A stretch of DNA of 64,000 nt from an uncultured Parabacteroides sp. (GCF_905196875.1 NZ_CAJJWO010000018.1:19615-83614); one strand, 5' to 3'. Shown: positions 53,427 through 62,794, numbered from the stretch's first letter. Made by a program: numbers and translations. The notes: generated by a model from the sequence alone, not told the origin.

Positions 53427-53450
53427 CCGGCTTACTTCTTTGTAAGCCGG
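53427..53450 (-). terminator. Hairpin at the end of the Ca2+ ATPase gene
   Basis: A perfect 9-bp stem, CCGGCTTAC/GTAAGCCGG, with a 6-base loop includes the stop codon. There is no T-run after it on the minus strand, so some read-through into the STAS operon is possible. Confidence 0.45.
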
Positions 53451-56116
53451 CTGATTCCGCGTGCAATTTCACCTACCCAGAGAACCAGAGAGGAAGAACC
53501 GATAATGATACCCCAGTCTTTCAACGATAGAGGAACCACATTGAACATTTCTCCTCCGAAAGTAACGATCAGATATTGGCCGATAAGGATCAACAATGCT
53601 ACAAACAGGAAGCTTTTGCTCTCTTTCAGGTTGGCGAAAGCCGAACGGCCTTCCATGAAGGCTTTGGCATTGAACATATTCCAGAACTGAAGCATCACGA
53701 AGAAGCTGAAGAACCAGGACAGGTCGTGCGGAGTTAATCCGGTTTGTGCGTGGAAGTAATATAATACTCCCATCAGGATGATGACGAAAGCCAGGCCTAC
53801 TCCGAAGATGTTGTAAGCCATCGGACGAGTGATGATAAAGTCGCCGTCTTTTCCGCTACGGCGGGGGCTGTCTTTCATAACCCGTTCGTTAGGAGGAAGG
53901 GAGGCCAGTGCCCCGGCTGCGAATGTATCCATGATCAGATTTACCCACAACATCTGAGTAATGGTAAGGGGCGATTCGGTTCCGAACAGCGAGCCCAGCA
54001 ATACGATCAGACAGGCAGCCACATTGATTGTCAGCTGGAAGAGCAGGAACTTCTGGATGTTACGGTACAGGGAACGTCCCCACATAACGGCGCGGGTAAT
54101 ACTTCCGAAGGAGTTATCCAGGATCGTAATATCGCTGGCTTCTTTGGCAACGGATGTTCCGTCTCCCATCGAAAGGCCTACCTGTGCGGCTTTCAGAGCC
54201 GGAGCGTCATTCGTTCCGTCACCGGTTACAGCTACAACGGCTCCTTTCTTTTGTAATAACTGGACCAGGCGTTGCTTGTCGGTTGGACGGGCACGACACA
54301 TAATTTTCAGGTCGAGTACACGATCCAATGCTTCTTCATCGGTTAAAGCCTCGAAGCCCGGGCCGGTGATGATGTTACGGTCGGTATCTTCCGGTTTCCA
54401 TGTTCCGATCTGACGACCGATCTCTTTGGCTGTTCCCGGTGTATCTCCTGTTACGATCTTTACGTCTATGCCTGCATTAAGACAGCTTTGAACGGCTGCG
54501 GGTACATCTGCCCGGACTGGGTCGGAGATAGCAACGATTCCCAGGTAAGTCAGGTCGGTTCCATGTAGGCGTCCGTTTACGAAATAGGCTTCGTCTTTCC
54601 CGTCTTCAATGATCTGGTAAGCGAACCCGAGTGTACGCATCGCCTGATTCTGATAATTCAATAGTTGCTTTTCAATATCGGCCTTGCAGGCTTCTACCGG
54701 CTTGTATTCTCCGCCGGTCGCTACACGCTGGCTGTTTGCCAGTACGATTTCCGGAGCACCTTTGACGTATAATATCTTTTTACCGAGCAAAGCGGACTGT
54801 ACGACAGTTGCCATGTACTTTCTTTCTGTTGAGAAGGTGAGCTGTGCCAGAACCGGTGCTTCCTCCCGTAATGTCAGATAGTTCTGGCCTTGGCTGTTCA
54901 GCCAAAGCAACAGGGCTGCTTCGGTGGGGTTACCCAATGTCTTTACTTTATCTTCCGAGAAGTCAAGATAGGCGGTAGAGTTAACCGAGATACCTTCTTT
55001 GATCAGGTTGCTTAGTTCATCTTCACCCAGTTTCTGGTCTTTTAGGTTGTAAAAGTTTGTCTGATAGACCTGCATCTGGTTTTGTGTCAGTGTTCCGGTC
55101 TTGTCTGTACAGATCACGGTTGTAGCTCCCATTGTTTCACAGGCATGCATCTTACGGACCAGGTTGTTCGTCTTAAGCATCCGGTTCATGCTGAGCGCAA
55201 GGCTCAGGGTGACGCTCATCGGCAAACCTTCGGGGACGGATACGACGATCAGGGTTACTGCTATCATAAAGATATTCAGTATATGAGATATTAAATCCAT
55301 TACCGGCATACCGGAAGAAGTGAGGAACAGTTTGACCAATAGGGCGATAAAAGTAAGCCCGGCTACCGTGTATCCACCTTTACTGATCACGGCGGCAAGT
55401 CCTTTCAGTTGCATCTGCAATGGAGTCTCGACGTCACTTTCTATTTGAGAGCCTTCATAAACTTTTCCGTATCCGGTAGCATCACCAACCAGTTCGACTT
55501 CCATCACACCATGTCCGTCTACTACGGTCGTTCCACGCATCACAGCGTTGGATGGGTAAGTTGCTTCGTTATCGAATTCTGCTTCGTTGGTCGTTTTGCT
55601 GATGATCGGTTCGCCGGTCAGGGTCGACTCGTTAACCTGTAAGGAAATAGCTTCCAGCAGTCGACCGTCGGCGGGTATTTCTTCTCCCGTTTCCAGTACG
55701 ACGATGTCGCCTACTACCACTTCTTTCTTAGTGATCTGGCAGATATTCCCTTCGCGGATTACTTTTACGAATGTATCATCGTTCACTGTGTTCAGTATAT
55801 CGAATGCTTTGTTGGCTTTCAGTTCAAAAAAGAACCCTACGCACGAAGCCAGCATGATGGCAAAGAATATACCGATCGGTTCGAGAAAAGCGGTGAAGCC
55901 CTTTGCTTCCGGTCCCCAGCAATGTACACCGGCAATGATCATCGACAACAACCATGCTACCAGCAGGATCTTAATGATCGGATCATTGAACTTTTCGAGG
56001 AACTGACTCCAGAGAGAAGCTTTCTCGGGAGGTGTAAGGATATTTTCGCCGTGAAGGCGCCTGCTTTCTTCAACTTCTTGTTTGGTTAAGCCCTGATACT
56101 GATGTTTCTTCTCCAT
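53432..56116 (-). CDS. Calcium-translocating P-type ATPase
   Basis: 894-residue inner-membrane P2-type ATPase that uses ATP to export Ca2+. It has the N-terminal cation ATPase domain (YQGLTKQEVEESRRLHGENIL), the A-domain TGE loop in ESTLTGEPI, the phosphorylated Asp in VICTDKTGTLTQNQM, the hinge TGDGTNDAPALKAA, and membrane Ca-site residues in PEGLPMSVT and NLIMDTFAAG. It resembles the plasma-membrane (PMCA) type. It is preceded by 331 bases with an inverted repeat that may control it. Ion specificity is inferred from family resemblance. Confidence 0.93.
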   Translation of the reverse strand: MEKKHQYQGLTKQEVEESRRLHGENILTPPEKASLWSQFLEKFNDPIIKILLVAWLLSMIIAGVHCWGPEAKGFTAFLEPIGIFFAIMLASCVGFFFELKANKAFDILNTVNDDTFVKVIREGNICQITKKEVVVGDIVVLETGEEIPADGRLLEAISLQVNESTLTGEPIISKTTNEAEFDNEATYPSNAVMRGTTVVDGHGVMEVELVGDATGYGKVYEGSQIESDVETPLQMQLKGLAAVISKGGYTVAGLTFIALLVKLFLTSSGMPVMDLISHILNIFMIAVTLIVVSVPEGLPMSVTLSLALSMNRMLKTNNLVRKMHACETMGATTVICTDKTGTLTQNQMQVYQTNFYNLKDQKLGEDELSNLIKEGISVNSTAYLDFSEDKVKTLGNPTEAALLLWLNSQGQNYLTLREEAPVLAQLTFSTERKYMATVVQSALLGKKILYVKGAPEIVLANSQRVATGGEYKPVEACKADIEKQLLNYQNQAMRTLGFAYQIIEDGKDEAYFVNGRLHGTDLTYLGIVAISDPVRADVPAAVQSCLNAGIDVKIVTGDTPGTAKEIGRQIGTWKPEDTDRNIITGPGFEALTDEEALDRVLDLKIMCRARPTDKQRLVQLLQKKGAVVAVTGDGTNDAPALKAAQVGLSMGDGTSVAKEASDITILDNSFGSITRAVMWGRSLYRNIQKFLLFQLTINVAACLIVLLGSLFGTESPLTITQMLWVNLIMDTFAAGALASLPPNERVMKDSPRRSGKDGDFIITRPMAYNIFGVGLAFVIILMGVLYYFHAQTGLTPHDLSWFFSFFVMLQFWNMFNAKAFMEGRSAFANLKESKSFLFVALLILIGQYLIVTFGGEMFNVVPLSLKDWGIIIGSSSLVLWVGEIARGISRLTKK

Positions 56117-56448
56117 AAATTTGTTTATTCTGATTCAGAATTATAATGTACAGCAAATTACGTAAAGTTGACGGACATACGCAAGTGCTTTAGTTCTTAA
56201 TTGATAAATAGAATAAATAAAGATTCTGTACATACATTTAACAAGATAGCACTATAGTCCTGATACCCCTGTTACTATAGTGCTAAGGCCATGTTTTGCT
56301 GCTATTTTTTTTCACCTAGTTAAGCCTTTTATTGAGTAATACTTTGTTAACTGTTTATTGTGTTAAATTAACGGATATGTCATAAACTTTTAGCTTCTGT
56401 GATTGTCTTATATATAAAAGGCAAATAGTGTGTTATTTATTTAAGGTT
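56117..56448. other. Divergent intergenic region with inverted repeat
   Basis: 332 bases between the Ca2+ ATPase and DUF4251 genes. It contains the inverted repeat at 56247-56285. I see no gene and no exact TAnnTTTG box in either direction; the nearest is TAATTTG on the minus strand near 56154-56162. Confidence 0.55.
56247..56285. repeat. 12-bp perfect inverted repeat, operator-like
   Basis: TAGCACTATAGT (56247-56258) and ACTATAGTGCTA (56274-56285) are exact reverse complements separated by 15 bases. Each arm also contains the 8-bp palindrome ACTATAGT. This double-site design suits binding of two regulator dimers. As RNA it could form a 12-bp hairpin, but no T-run follows. Confidence 0.75.
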
Positions 56449-56946
56449 ATGAAGAATGTTAGGTTATTCTGGTTACTGGGGATTGTCCTTGTTATAGCAG
56501 GGCAATCCCTTTGTGCCCAAACCAAGAAGGAAAAGAGAGAACAAAAAGAAAAAGAAGTAAAAGAATTAATAGAAAGTAAACGGTTTACGATAGATGTGAA
56601 CCGTGCGATACCCATGGGGGGGCGTTCTCTCAATCTGACCTCTCCCTATTCTCTGGAAATGCGCGGCGATTCGGCTATTTCCTATCTTCCTTATTTCGGA
56701 AGAGCATATTCGGCTCCTTATGGTGGCGGTGACGGGTTACGATTTGAAAAATCAATTACCGATTATCAAACCTCTTTCAACAAAAAGGGAACCGCTCAAA
56801 TACAGTTTCGTGCCCAGACAGACGACGATACATATACATTCAATGTACAGGTATTCTCTAATGGTTCCGCAACTATAAATGTGACACCTGTCAATAAGCA
56901 GAATATCACATTCTACGGGGAGCTGGCTCCTAAGAAAAAGGAATAA
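56449..56946 (+). CDS. DUF4251 periplasmic/outer-membrane protein
   Basis: 165 residues from ATG 56449, giving a signal peptide (NVRLFWLLGIVLVIAGQSLC, cleavage near CAQT); the frame opens earlier at 56428. After a Lys/Glu-rich helix come the DUF4251 features RFTIDVNRAIPMGGRSLNL, SYLPYFGRAYSAPYGGGDG and ITFYGELAP. The family is Bacteroidetes-specific and has no known function; its beta-rich form suggests a small envelope protein. Its end overlaps the converging YhcC gene by 17 bases. Confidence 0.88.
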   Translation: MKNVRLFWLLGIVLVIAGQSLCAQTKKEKREQKEKEVKELIESKRFTIDVNRAIPMGGRSLNLTSPYSLEMRGDSAISYLPYFGRAYSAPYGGGDGLRFEKSITDYQTSFNKKGTAQIQFRAQTDDDTYTFNVQVFSNGSATINVTPVNKQNITFYGELAPKKKE

Positions 56947-57862
56947 ATAGTCGTCCCTGCCGTGCATTTCTTTCGGCAATACGCTTATTTACTTTAGCAG
57001 TAAATTCGAAGTTTTTAAGTCCCCAGTCGGGAGCGATCAACAGCTCTTTCGGGGATTGCGATACAAACCTCTCTACTACAATAGAGGGGTTTAATTTTTC
57101 TATAAAGTCGATCACCAGGTCGATGTATTCGTCGGCCGTATAAAGATGGAACTCTTCCGGATGATCGGCATATTCCTTTGCCATGCGGGTGTTACGGATC
57201 AGTTGCAATTGATGAAGCTTTAGCGTAGTGATCGGTAATGCGGATAATCGATCGGCATGATGCAGTATCTCTTCGCGGCTTTCTCCCGGTAAGCCCAGGA
57301 TCAGATGGGCGCCGGTGTAGATGCCTCTTTCGGCTGTTCGGCGGATAGCTGTTTCCGATTCCTCGTAAGTATGTCCGCGGTTGATGCGGATCAATGTTTT
57401 ATCCAAAGTACTTTCCAATCCGTATTCTATCATCACGAACTTTTCTTTGGCGAGGGCGGTGAAATAGTCCAGTAAAGCTTCCGGCATACAGTCCGGGCGT
57501 GTTCCGACGATCAGCCCGACAACTTCGGGGTGCGATAAAGCTTCCTCGTATTTAGCCTTCAAAGAGTCTAACTCATCGTATGTGTTAGTATACGCCTGGA
57601 AGTAGGCCAGGTATTTCATTTCCGGATACTTGCGGGAGAAGAAGCGGATGCCTTCTTCCAATTGTTCGGATACGCTTTTCTCCGTATGGCAATATTCCGG
57701 GCTGAATGTCTGGTTATTACAATAAGTACATCCTCCCCAACCCTTTGAGCCGTCGCGGTTAGGGCAGGTGAAGCCGGCGTTTATAGAGATTTTCTGTACT
57801 TTGTAAGGGAATACTTTCCGTAGAAAATCACCGAAATCATTATAAGGCTTTACGTTTTCCAT
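56930..57862 (-). CDS. TIGR01212/YhcC-family radical SAM protein
   Basis: 310 residues. The radical SAM cluster is GFTCPNRDGSKGWGGCTYCNN, read in two parts: the first Cys, then the CTYC pair. It binds a [4Fe-4S] cluster and cleaves S-adenosylmethionine. Downstream segments TRPDCMPEALLDYF, YGLESTLDKTL and GAHLILGLPGESREE are typical of the YhcC family, whose reaction is unknown. The C-terminus (APDWGLKNFEFTAKVNKRIAER) is also family-like. The -7 box lies only five bases before the ATG, so the message may be leaderless. Confidence 0.93.
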   Translation of the reverse strand: MENVKPYNDFGDFLRKVFPYKVQKISINAGFTCPNRDGSKGWGGCTYCNNQTFSPEYCHTEKSVSEQLEEGIRFFSRKYPEMKYLAYFQAYTNTYDELDSLKAKYEEALSHPEVVGLIVGTRPDCMPEALLDYFTALAKEKFVMIEYGLESTLDKTLIRINRGHTYEESETAIRRTAERGIYTGAHLILGLPGESREEILHHADRLSALPITTLKLHQLQLIRNTRMAKEYADHPEEFHLYTADEYIDLVIDFIEKLNPSIVVERFVSQSPKELLIAPDWGLKNFEFTAKVNKRIAERNARQGRLFIPFS

Positions 57863-57866
57863 GAGG

Positions 57867-57897
57867 CAAAGGTAATTTATAATGGTTAATCACCAAT
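57867..57897 (-). promoter_or_regulatory. Promoter of the radical SAM gene
   Basis: Minus strand: -33-like ATTG (57894-57897), about 19-base spacer, -7 TACCTTTG (57867-57874). A start seven bases after the -7 box falls on or next to the start codon at 57862. Confidence 0.6.
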
Positions 57898-57991
57898 GTC
57901 CGGTGGTTAATTTAACGATAAAATGCCCGGGCTTACCCGGGCTGGTACATAAATTACCTTTAAAGGTGAAGGGTTTACCATGATAAAATGC

Positions 57992-57999
57992 TAACTTTG
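57992..57999 (+). promoter_or_regulatory. -7 box of the dipeptidyl peptidase gene
   Basis: TAACTTTG fits TAnnTTTG, 31 bases before ATG 58031. Confidence 0.65.
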
Positions 58000-58030
58000 C
58001 GACCTATTCAAAATAAAATTAGAAGTATTC

Positions 58031-60205
58031 ATGAAACGATTGGGTGTTGGTTTCTTGCTTTCATTGGCGATAATTGGAAGCGTATCTGCTCAGAACGGGA
58101 GCAAACGTGTAGATTTAAAAGAAATTACAGATGGTAAATTCCGTCAGATAACGGCTATTGGAGAAATGCGGTCGTTGCCGGATGGTGAGCATTATACAGC
58201 AATGAACAAGGATCGGAGTATGATCATTAAATATTCATATCGTACGGGTAATCCGGTAGATACCTTGTTTAATGCCCGCACTGCCCGCGAATCGACATTT
58301 GATGACTTCGATGGATATGATATCAGCAGTACCGGTCATCATATATTGGTTTGGAGAGAGACTGAACCTATTTATCGTCGTTCGTTCAAGGCAACCGTTT
58401 ACGATTATGACGTTCGTCGTAACTACGTAAAGCCTTTGTCAGACTCGAAGAACAAACAGATGATTCCGACTTATTCGCCTGACGGACGCATGTGTGCTTA
58501 TGTTGTGGATAACAATATATGGGTTCGTAAGTTCGATTACGATACCGAAGTGCAGGTAACCAAAGATGGTGAATTGAACAAAATCCTGAACGGTATTACC
58601 GATTGGGTATACGAAGAGGAATTTGCAGTAACAAATCTGATGGCCTGGTCGCCCGACAGTGAGTACCTGGCTTATGTACGTTTCGATGAGAGTGAAGTTC
58701 CGGAATATTCCATGCAGATGTATGGTACCGGTTTATATCCGGGTTATTACAACTTTAAATATCCGAAAGCCGGAGAAAATAACTCGAAAGTAACCGTGCA
58801 TTCTTATAGTGTCGCTACTAAAGATATCAAGGAACTGAAAGTGCCGGTCGAGGCAGACAGCTATATCCCGCGGATTATTTTCACGACTAATTCCGACCAG
58901 TTGGCTGTAATGACTTTAAACCGTCAGCAGAACCTCTTCAATATGTATTATGTAAATCCGAAGAGCGGTGTATCGCGCCTGATTCTTCGTGATGAAAATA
59001 AATGTTATGTGGATTCCGAATGGTTGACTTCTATTCATTTCTTCCCTTCCGGATTTACTTATGTAAACGAACAGGACGGCTATTCCCATATTTATCTGTA
59101 TTCGCCGACGGGTGTAATGCAGCGTCAGGTGACGAAAGGAAACTGGGATGTAACCCGTCTGATCGGTTACGACGATGCAACAAAAGTCACTTATTACGAA
59201 TCGGCAGAAGAAAGTCCGTTGCGTCGTTCTGTCTATAAGATAGATGCGAAAGGTGTAAAAACGAAGTTGACGGATGCAGAAGGAACGAACAGTGCCGACT
59301 TCAGTGATAACTATGCTTATTTTGTTAATACCTGGTCGAACGCGAACACTCCCGCAAAGATTACGGTGAACGAAACGAAGACCAAAAAAGAGTTACGTGT
59401 ATTGCAGGATAATGCAGCATTGAAAGAAAAACTGGCCGGTACGTCTTTCTCGAAAAAAGAATTCTTCAAAGTACATACAGCTTCTGATTATGAGCTGAAT
59501 GCCTGGATCGTTAAACCGGTGAATTTCGATGAATCGAAGAAATATCCCGTGTTAATGGTTCAATATAGTGGTCCTAATTCACAACAAGTATTGGATAAAT
59601 ACGGTTTTGACTGGGAACATTATCTGGCTGCTAACGGATATATAGTAGTCAGTGTGGATGGCCGGGGAACCGGTGCACGTGGTGAAGCCTTCCGCAAATG
59701 TACATACTTGCGGATGGGTGAATTGGAATCCAGAGACCAGGTGGAAGCTGCACAGGCATTAGGTAAATTGCCGTATGTGGATGCCAGCCGTATCGCCATC
59801 TGGGGCTGGAGTTTCGGTGGATACAACACATTGATGTCGATGAGCGTAGGTAACGGTACTTTCAAGGCCGGTATCGCAGTGGCTCCTCCGACAGACTGGA
59901 AATATTATGACTCGGTTTATACCGAACGTTTTATGCGTACGCCGAAGGAAAACTTCTCGGGCTATGCTGCAACATCGCCTATCCGTCTGGCAAAAGACTT
60001 GCAAGGTAAGTTATTGCTTGTTCACGGTACTGCTGACGATAATGTACACTTCCAGCAAACGATGGATTATGCAGAAGCATTGGTACAAGCTGGTAAACAA
60101 TTTGATATGCAGGTTTATAAAGACCGTAATCATAGTATTTACGGTGGCAATACCCGTTATCATTTGTATACCAGGATGTCTAATTTCTTATTTGATAATT
60201 TATAA
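58031..60205 (+). CDS. Dipeptidyl peptidase IV (S9B family)
   Basis: 724 residues with signal peptide (FLLSLAIIGSVSAQ), so periplasmic or surface-bound. Residues about 40-470 form the beta-propeller with the substrate-binding Glu pair in DWVYEEEF. The C-terminal alpha/beta-hydrolase carries the triad: Ser in IWGWSFGGYN, Asp in LVHGTADDNVH and His in KDRNHSIYG. It removes X-Pro or X-Ala dipeptides from N-termini. Length and motifs agree with Bacteroides and Porphyromonas DPP IV, some of which act on host peptides such as incretins. Its last base is the first base of lipA, so the two are translationally coupled. Confidence 0.94.
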   Translation: MKRLGVGFLLSLAIIGSVSAQNGSKRVDLKEITDGKFRQITAIGEMRSLPDGEHYTAMNKDRSMIIKYSYRTGNPVDTLFNARTARESTFDDFDGYDISSTGHHILVWRETEPIYRRSFKATVYDYDVRRNYVKPLSDSKNKQMIPTYSPDGRMCAYVVDNNIWVRKFDYDTEVQVTKDGELNKILNGITDWVYEEEFAVTNLMAWSPDSEYLAYVRFDESEVPEYSMQMYGTGLYPGYYNFKYPKAGENNSKVTVHSYSVATKDIKELKVPVEADSYIPRIIFTTNSDQLAVMTLNRQQNLFNMYYVNPKSGVSRLILRDENKCYVDSEWLTSIHFFPSGFTYVNEQDGYSHIYLYSPTGVMQRQVTKGNWDVTRLIGYDDATKVTYYESAEESPLRRSVYKIDAKGVKTKLTDAEGTNSADFSDNYAYFVNTWSNANTPAKITVNETKTKKELRVLQDNAALKEKLAGTSFSKKEFFKVHTASDYELNAWIVKPVNFDESKKYPVLMVQYSGPNSQQVLDKYGFDWEHYLAANGYIVVSVDGRGTGARGEAFRKCTYLRMGELESRDQVEAAQALGKLPYVDASRIAIWGWSFGGYNTLMSMSVGNGTFKAGIAVAPPTDWKYYDSVYTERFMRTPKENFSGYAATSPIRLAKDLQGKLLLVHGTADDNVHFQQTMDYAEALVQAGKQFDMQVYKDRNHSIYGGNTRYHLYTRMSNFLFDNL

Positions 60206-61050
60206 TGCCAGAACATTTGAGAAAGCCGGATTGGTTGAAGATTCGGCTTGGAGGGAACGAACAGTTCACGCGGACTAAAAGTATTGTTGAGTCTCATTGT
60301 CTGCACACGATCTGTACGAGTGGTAAATGCCCGAATATGGGAGAGTGTTGGAGTCGTGGAACTGCAACCTTTATGATTGCCGGTGAGATCTGCACCCGTT
60401 CCTGCCGTTTTTGTAATACGCTTACAGGCAAGCCGCTGCCGTTGGATCCGAAAGAACCGGCCAATGTAGCAGAAAGCATCCGCCTGATGAATTTGAAACA
60501 TGCAGTAATAACATCGGTCGACCGGGATGACTTGCCGGATATGGGAGCCCAGCACTGGGTGGATACTATCCGTACGATCAAGGAGGTTAATCCGGAAACA
60601 ACAGTCGAAGTGCTGATCCCCGATTTCCAGGGACGTCTCGATCTGGTAGACAGGGTTGTTGCTGCCGGTCCTGAAATTATTTCACATAATATGGAAACCG
60701 TACGGCGTATCAGCCCGCAGGTTCGTAGTGCTGCTAAATATGATGTCAGTTTATCTGTCCTGGCCCGTATAGCCGGACAGGGGGCAACAGCGAAAACCGG
60801 TATCATGGTCGGTCTGGGGGAAACTCCGGATGAGGTATGCTGTTTGATGGACGATGTGCTTGCAACAGGGGCTTCCGTATTAACAATTGGACAATATTTA
60901 CAACCTTCAAGAAAAAATATTCAAGTTTCCGAATATGTTACCCCAGAGCAGTTTGAGTCTTATAAATCAATAGCTTTAGAGAAAGGTTTCCGGATGGTGG
61001 AGAGTGCTCCGCTGGTTCGTTCCTCTTATCACGCCGAAAAGCATGTTTGA
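60205..61050 (+). CDS. lipA: Lipoyl synthase
   Basis: 281-residue radical SAM enzyme that inserts two sulfurs into protein-bound octanoyl groups to make lipoyl cofactors for 2-oxoacid dehydrogenases and the glycine cleavage system. The auxiliary cluster motif is CTSGKCPNMGECW (CX4CX5C) and the radical SAM motif CTRSCRFCNT (CX3CX2C). The C-terminal VRSSYHA contains the conserved Ser. Length is near the usual 280-320. It overlaps the DPP IV gene by one base; no separate promoter is seen. Confidence 0.97.
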   Translation: MPEHLRKPDWLKIRLGGNEQFTRTKSIVESHCLHTICTSGKCPNMGECWSRGTATFMIAGEICTRSCRFCNTLTGKPLPLDPKEPANVAESIRLMNLKHAVITSVDRDDLPDMGAQHWVDTIRTIKEVNPETTVEVLIPDFQGRLDLVDRVVAAGPEIISHNMETVRRISPQVRSAAKYDVSLSVLARIAGQGATAKTGIMVGLGETPDEVCCLMDDVLATGASVLTIGQYLQPSRKNIQVSEYVTPEQFESYKSIALEKGFRMVESAPLVRSSYHAEKHV

Positions 61051-61114
61051 TTGCGAAAACATTTAACAAATTGCGTTGTTATATTATTAAAGTGCGAAGA
61101 AAGGGGGAAAGGGT

Positions 61115-62233
61115 ATGAACAAAGTTAAGAAAGGATTGGACAACCAAGCCATTGGCCTATTGCCATTGCTGTTGTTTATGTTTTTGGACAATTACTTTTC
61201 TTATCTGTTGTCTTTCATCATTGGCGTTACCTTTTGCTTTGTATGTATTTTTCTCTATCAGGTCTTAAGTAAGGATAAGGTATATCAATTCCTGCTGTTG
61301 CCTTCGGCAATGACGCTGGTGTTATATTCTATTTTTCTTTGCTTGAAACTCGAGCCGGTCTTGTTTATTTATTCTCCGTTGATTACGGAAGTGTTGTTGG
61401 TTGTTGTACTTGCGTTTATCGGTTTTACCCGGCGCTCGGTACTAAAGAAAATACGAACATCAGCTCATCCGACTTATAAACGGACTTTAATGCGGACAAC
61501 ATTGAATGAATTTTATTTCATTGCCCAGCTTGTTCAGAATTTATATACATTGCACCTGTTTGCCATTCTGGTATACAGTATCCTGCCGGATACGATGCAG
61601 AGTGTACATACAGAGCGTTTCCTTTACAGGGAACTAGGGGTATTGGTTGGTGTACTGGTTATTCTTTATGAACAGGTACGTTTGTCGTTGATGCAAGGTA
61701 GTTTACGGAAAGAAATGTGGTTGCCGGTGTTGAATGAAGGAGGAAAAGTGATTGGTTGTATTGCACGTTCGGTAAGTCGTACGTTGCCAAAGAAATACTA
61801 CCATCCGATCGTCCGGATAGCCGTTATTCATGACGGAATGCTGTATTTGATGAAAAGGAGTAAAGAAGCTTTCGTGTCTCCTGATACGATCGATTATCCT
61901 TTCCATAGTTATGTGTTATTCAGGCATAGTATTGAAAGTACTGTGCGTGAGTCGGTGGGCGAACTGGCCGAACAGGAGGATATAACACCTCGTTTCCTGA
62001 TACGTTATACGTTCGAAAACGAGAAGGTTAAACATTTAGTATCACTTTATGTGATCTGTCTTCGTACGGAAGAGCAACTGAGTCAATGTAAAAAGGCAGG
62101 CGGAAAGCTGTGGACTGCCAAACAAGTGGAAGAAAACCTGCATTCAGGTGTATTCAGTGAATACTTTGAGCAGGAGTTCTCTTATCTTCAGAATACGATA
62201 TTGCTGGCTGAAAATTTCTGCTGCGGAAAGTAA
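61115..62233 (+). CDS. Polytopic membrane protein with C-terminal degenerate Nudix-like domain
   Basis: 372 residues. The N-terminal 200 carry about five transmembrane segments (about 14-48, 57-75, 83-104, 136-155, 172-186). The C-terminal 150 residues resemble a Nudix fold (VRIAVIHDGMLYLMKRS), but the Nudix box is degraded. Around residues 270-285 it reads HSIESTVRESVGELAEQED: the R-E pair is kept, while the first Glu, the Glu of the E-E pair and the Gly are lost. It probably lacks hydrolase activity and may bind a nucleotide at the membrane. It follows lipA by 64 bases and converges on the next gene with an 8-base gap. Confidence 0.72.
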   Translation: MNKVKKGLDNQAIGLLPLLLFMFLDNYFSYLLSFIIGVTFCFVCIFLYQVLSKDKVYQFLLLPSAMTLVLYSIFLCLKLEPVLFIYSPLITEVLLVVVLAFIGFTRRSVLKKIRTSAHPTYKRTLMRTTLNEFYFIAQLVQNLYTLHLFAILVYSILPDTMQSVHTERFLYRELGVLVGVLVILYEQVRLSLMQGSLRKEMWLPVLNEGGKVIGCIARSVSRTLPKKYYHPIVRIAVIHDGMLYLMKRSKEAFVSPDTIDYPFHSYVLFRHSIESTVRESVGELAEQEDITPRFLIRYTFENEKVKHLVSLYVICLRTEEQLSQCKKAGGKLWTAKQVEENLHSGVFSEYFEQEFSYLQNTILLAENFCCGK

Positions 62234-62241
62234 TAGACTTA

Positions 62242-62736
62242 CTATCTAATACCGAGTTCTATCACTTCCAGGTCTTTAATATTCTTGCCATCGATAACAA
62301 AACGTACAAGCGTACGGACCTGGTGAAAGCCGCTCTTTCCGGCGGCTCCCGGGTTAATATATAAACAATTAAGATATTTATCATAAGCAACTTTCAGAAT
62401 GTGCGAATGACCCGCTATGAAGATATTCGGGCGGGTATCGTACAATTCTTTCCGGATAGCCGGGTTGTATCGTCCCGGGTAACCGCCTATATGCGTCATC
62501 ATCACATTTACTTCTTCTACTTTGAAATGAGCCACTTCGGGATATTCCAGCCGGAGTGATTGCCCGTCTATATTTCCGTATACCGCCCGCAAAGGTTTCA
62601 GGGCAGCTAGCCGTGCCGCCAGTCCGTCCGAACCTATATCTCCTGCATGCCATATTTCATCGCATTCTGCGAAGTATTCCGCATATTTATCATCCCACCA
62701 GGCGTGAGTATCCGAGAGAAGTCCAACTTTAATCAT
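62242..62736 (-). CDS. YfcE/MJ0936-type metallophosphoesterase
   Basis: 164 residues, cytoplasmic. The calcineurin-like metal motifs are complete: GLLSDTHAWWD, WHAGDIGSDG, AVYGNIDG, MTHIGGYPG and IAGHSHIL. The family hydrolyses phosphodiesters such as bis-pNPP and is often called a house-cleaning phosphodiesterase; the physiological substrate is unknown. It has a promoter that almost touches the diverging ppk1 promoter. Confidence 0.93.
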   Translation of the reverse strand: MIKVGLLSDTHAWWDDKYAEYFAECDEIWHAGDIGSDGLAARLAALKPLRAVYGNIDGQSLRLEYPEVAHFKVEEVNVMMTHIGGYPGRYNPAIRKELYDTRPNIFIAGHSHILKVAYDKYLNCLYINPGAAGKSGFHQVRTLVRFVIDGKNIKDLEVIELGIR

Positions 62737-62755
62737 AACAATTTCTTTTATTCTA

Positions 62756-62763
62756 CAAAAGTA
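62756..62763 (-). promoter_or_regulatory. -7 box of the phosphoesterase gene
   Basis: Minus-strand TACTTTTG fits TAnnTTTG, 19 bases before the start codon. Confidence 0.55.
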
Positions 62764-62765
62764 TC

Positions 62766-62773
62766 TATATTTA
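62766..62773 (+). promoter_or_regulatory. Probable -7 box of ppk1
   Basis: TATATTTA differs from TAnnTTTG at the last base; the same octamer followed by CGC occurs before the ECF sigma gene at 10407-10414. The box lies two bases from the opposing -7 box, so the two promoters probably compete. Confidence 0.45.
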
Positions 62774-62794
62774 CGCAGCTAAGAATAGAATACG

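Noticed and set aside
57923..57943. CCCGGGCTTACCCGGGCT as a hairpin or operator
   Set aside because: It is a short direct repeat of CCCGGGCT rather than a long inverted repeat. The CCCGGG copies can pair, but the loop is only four bases and there is no T-run, so it is not called.
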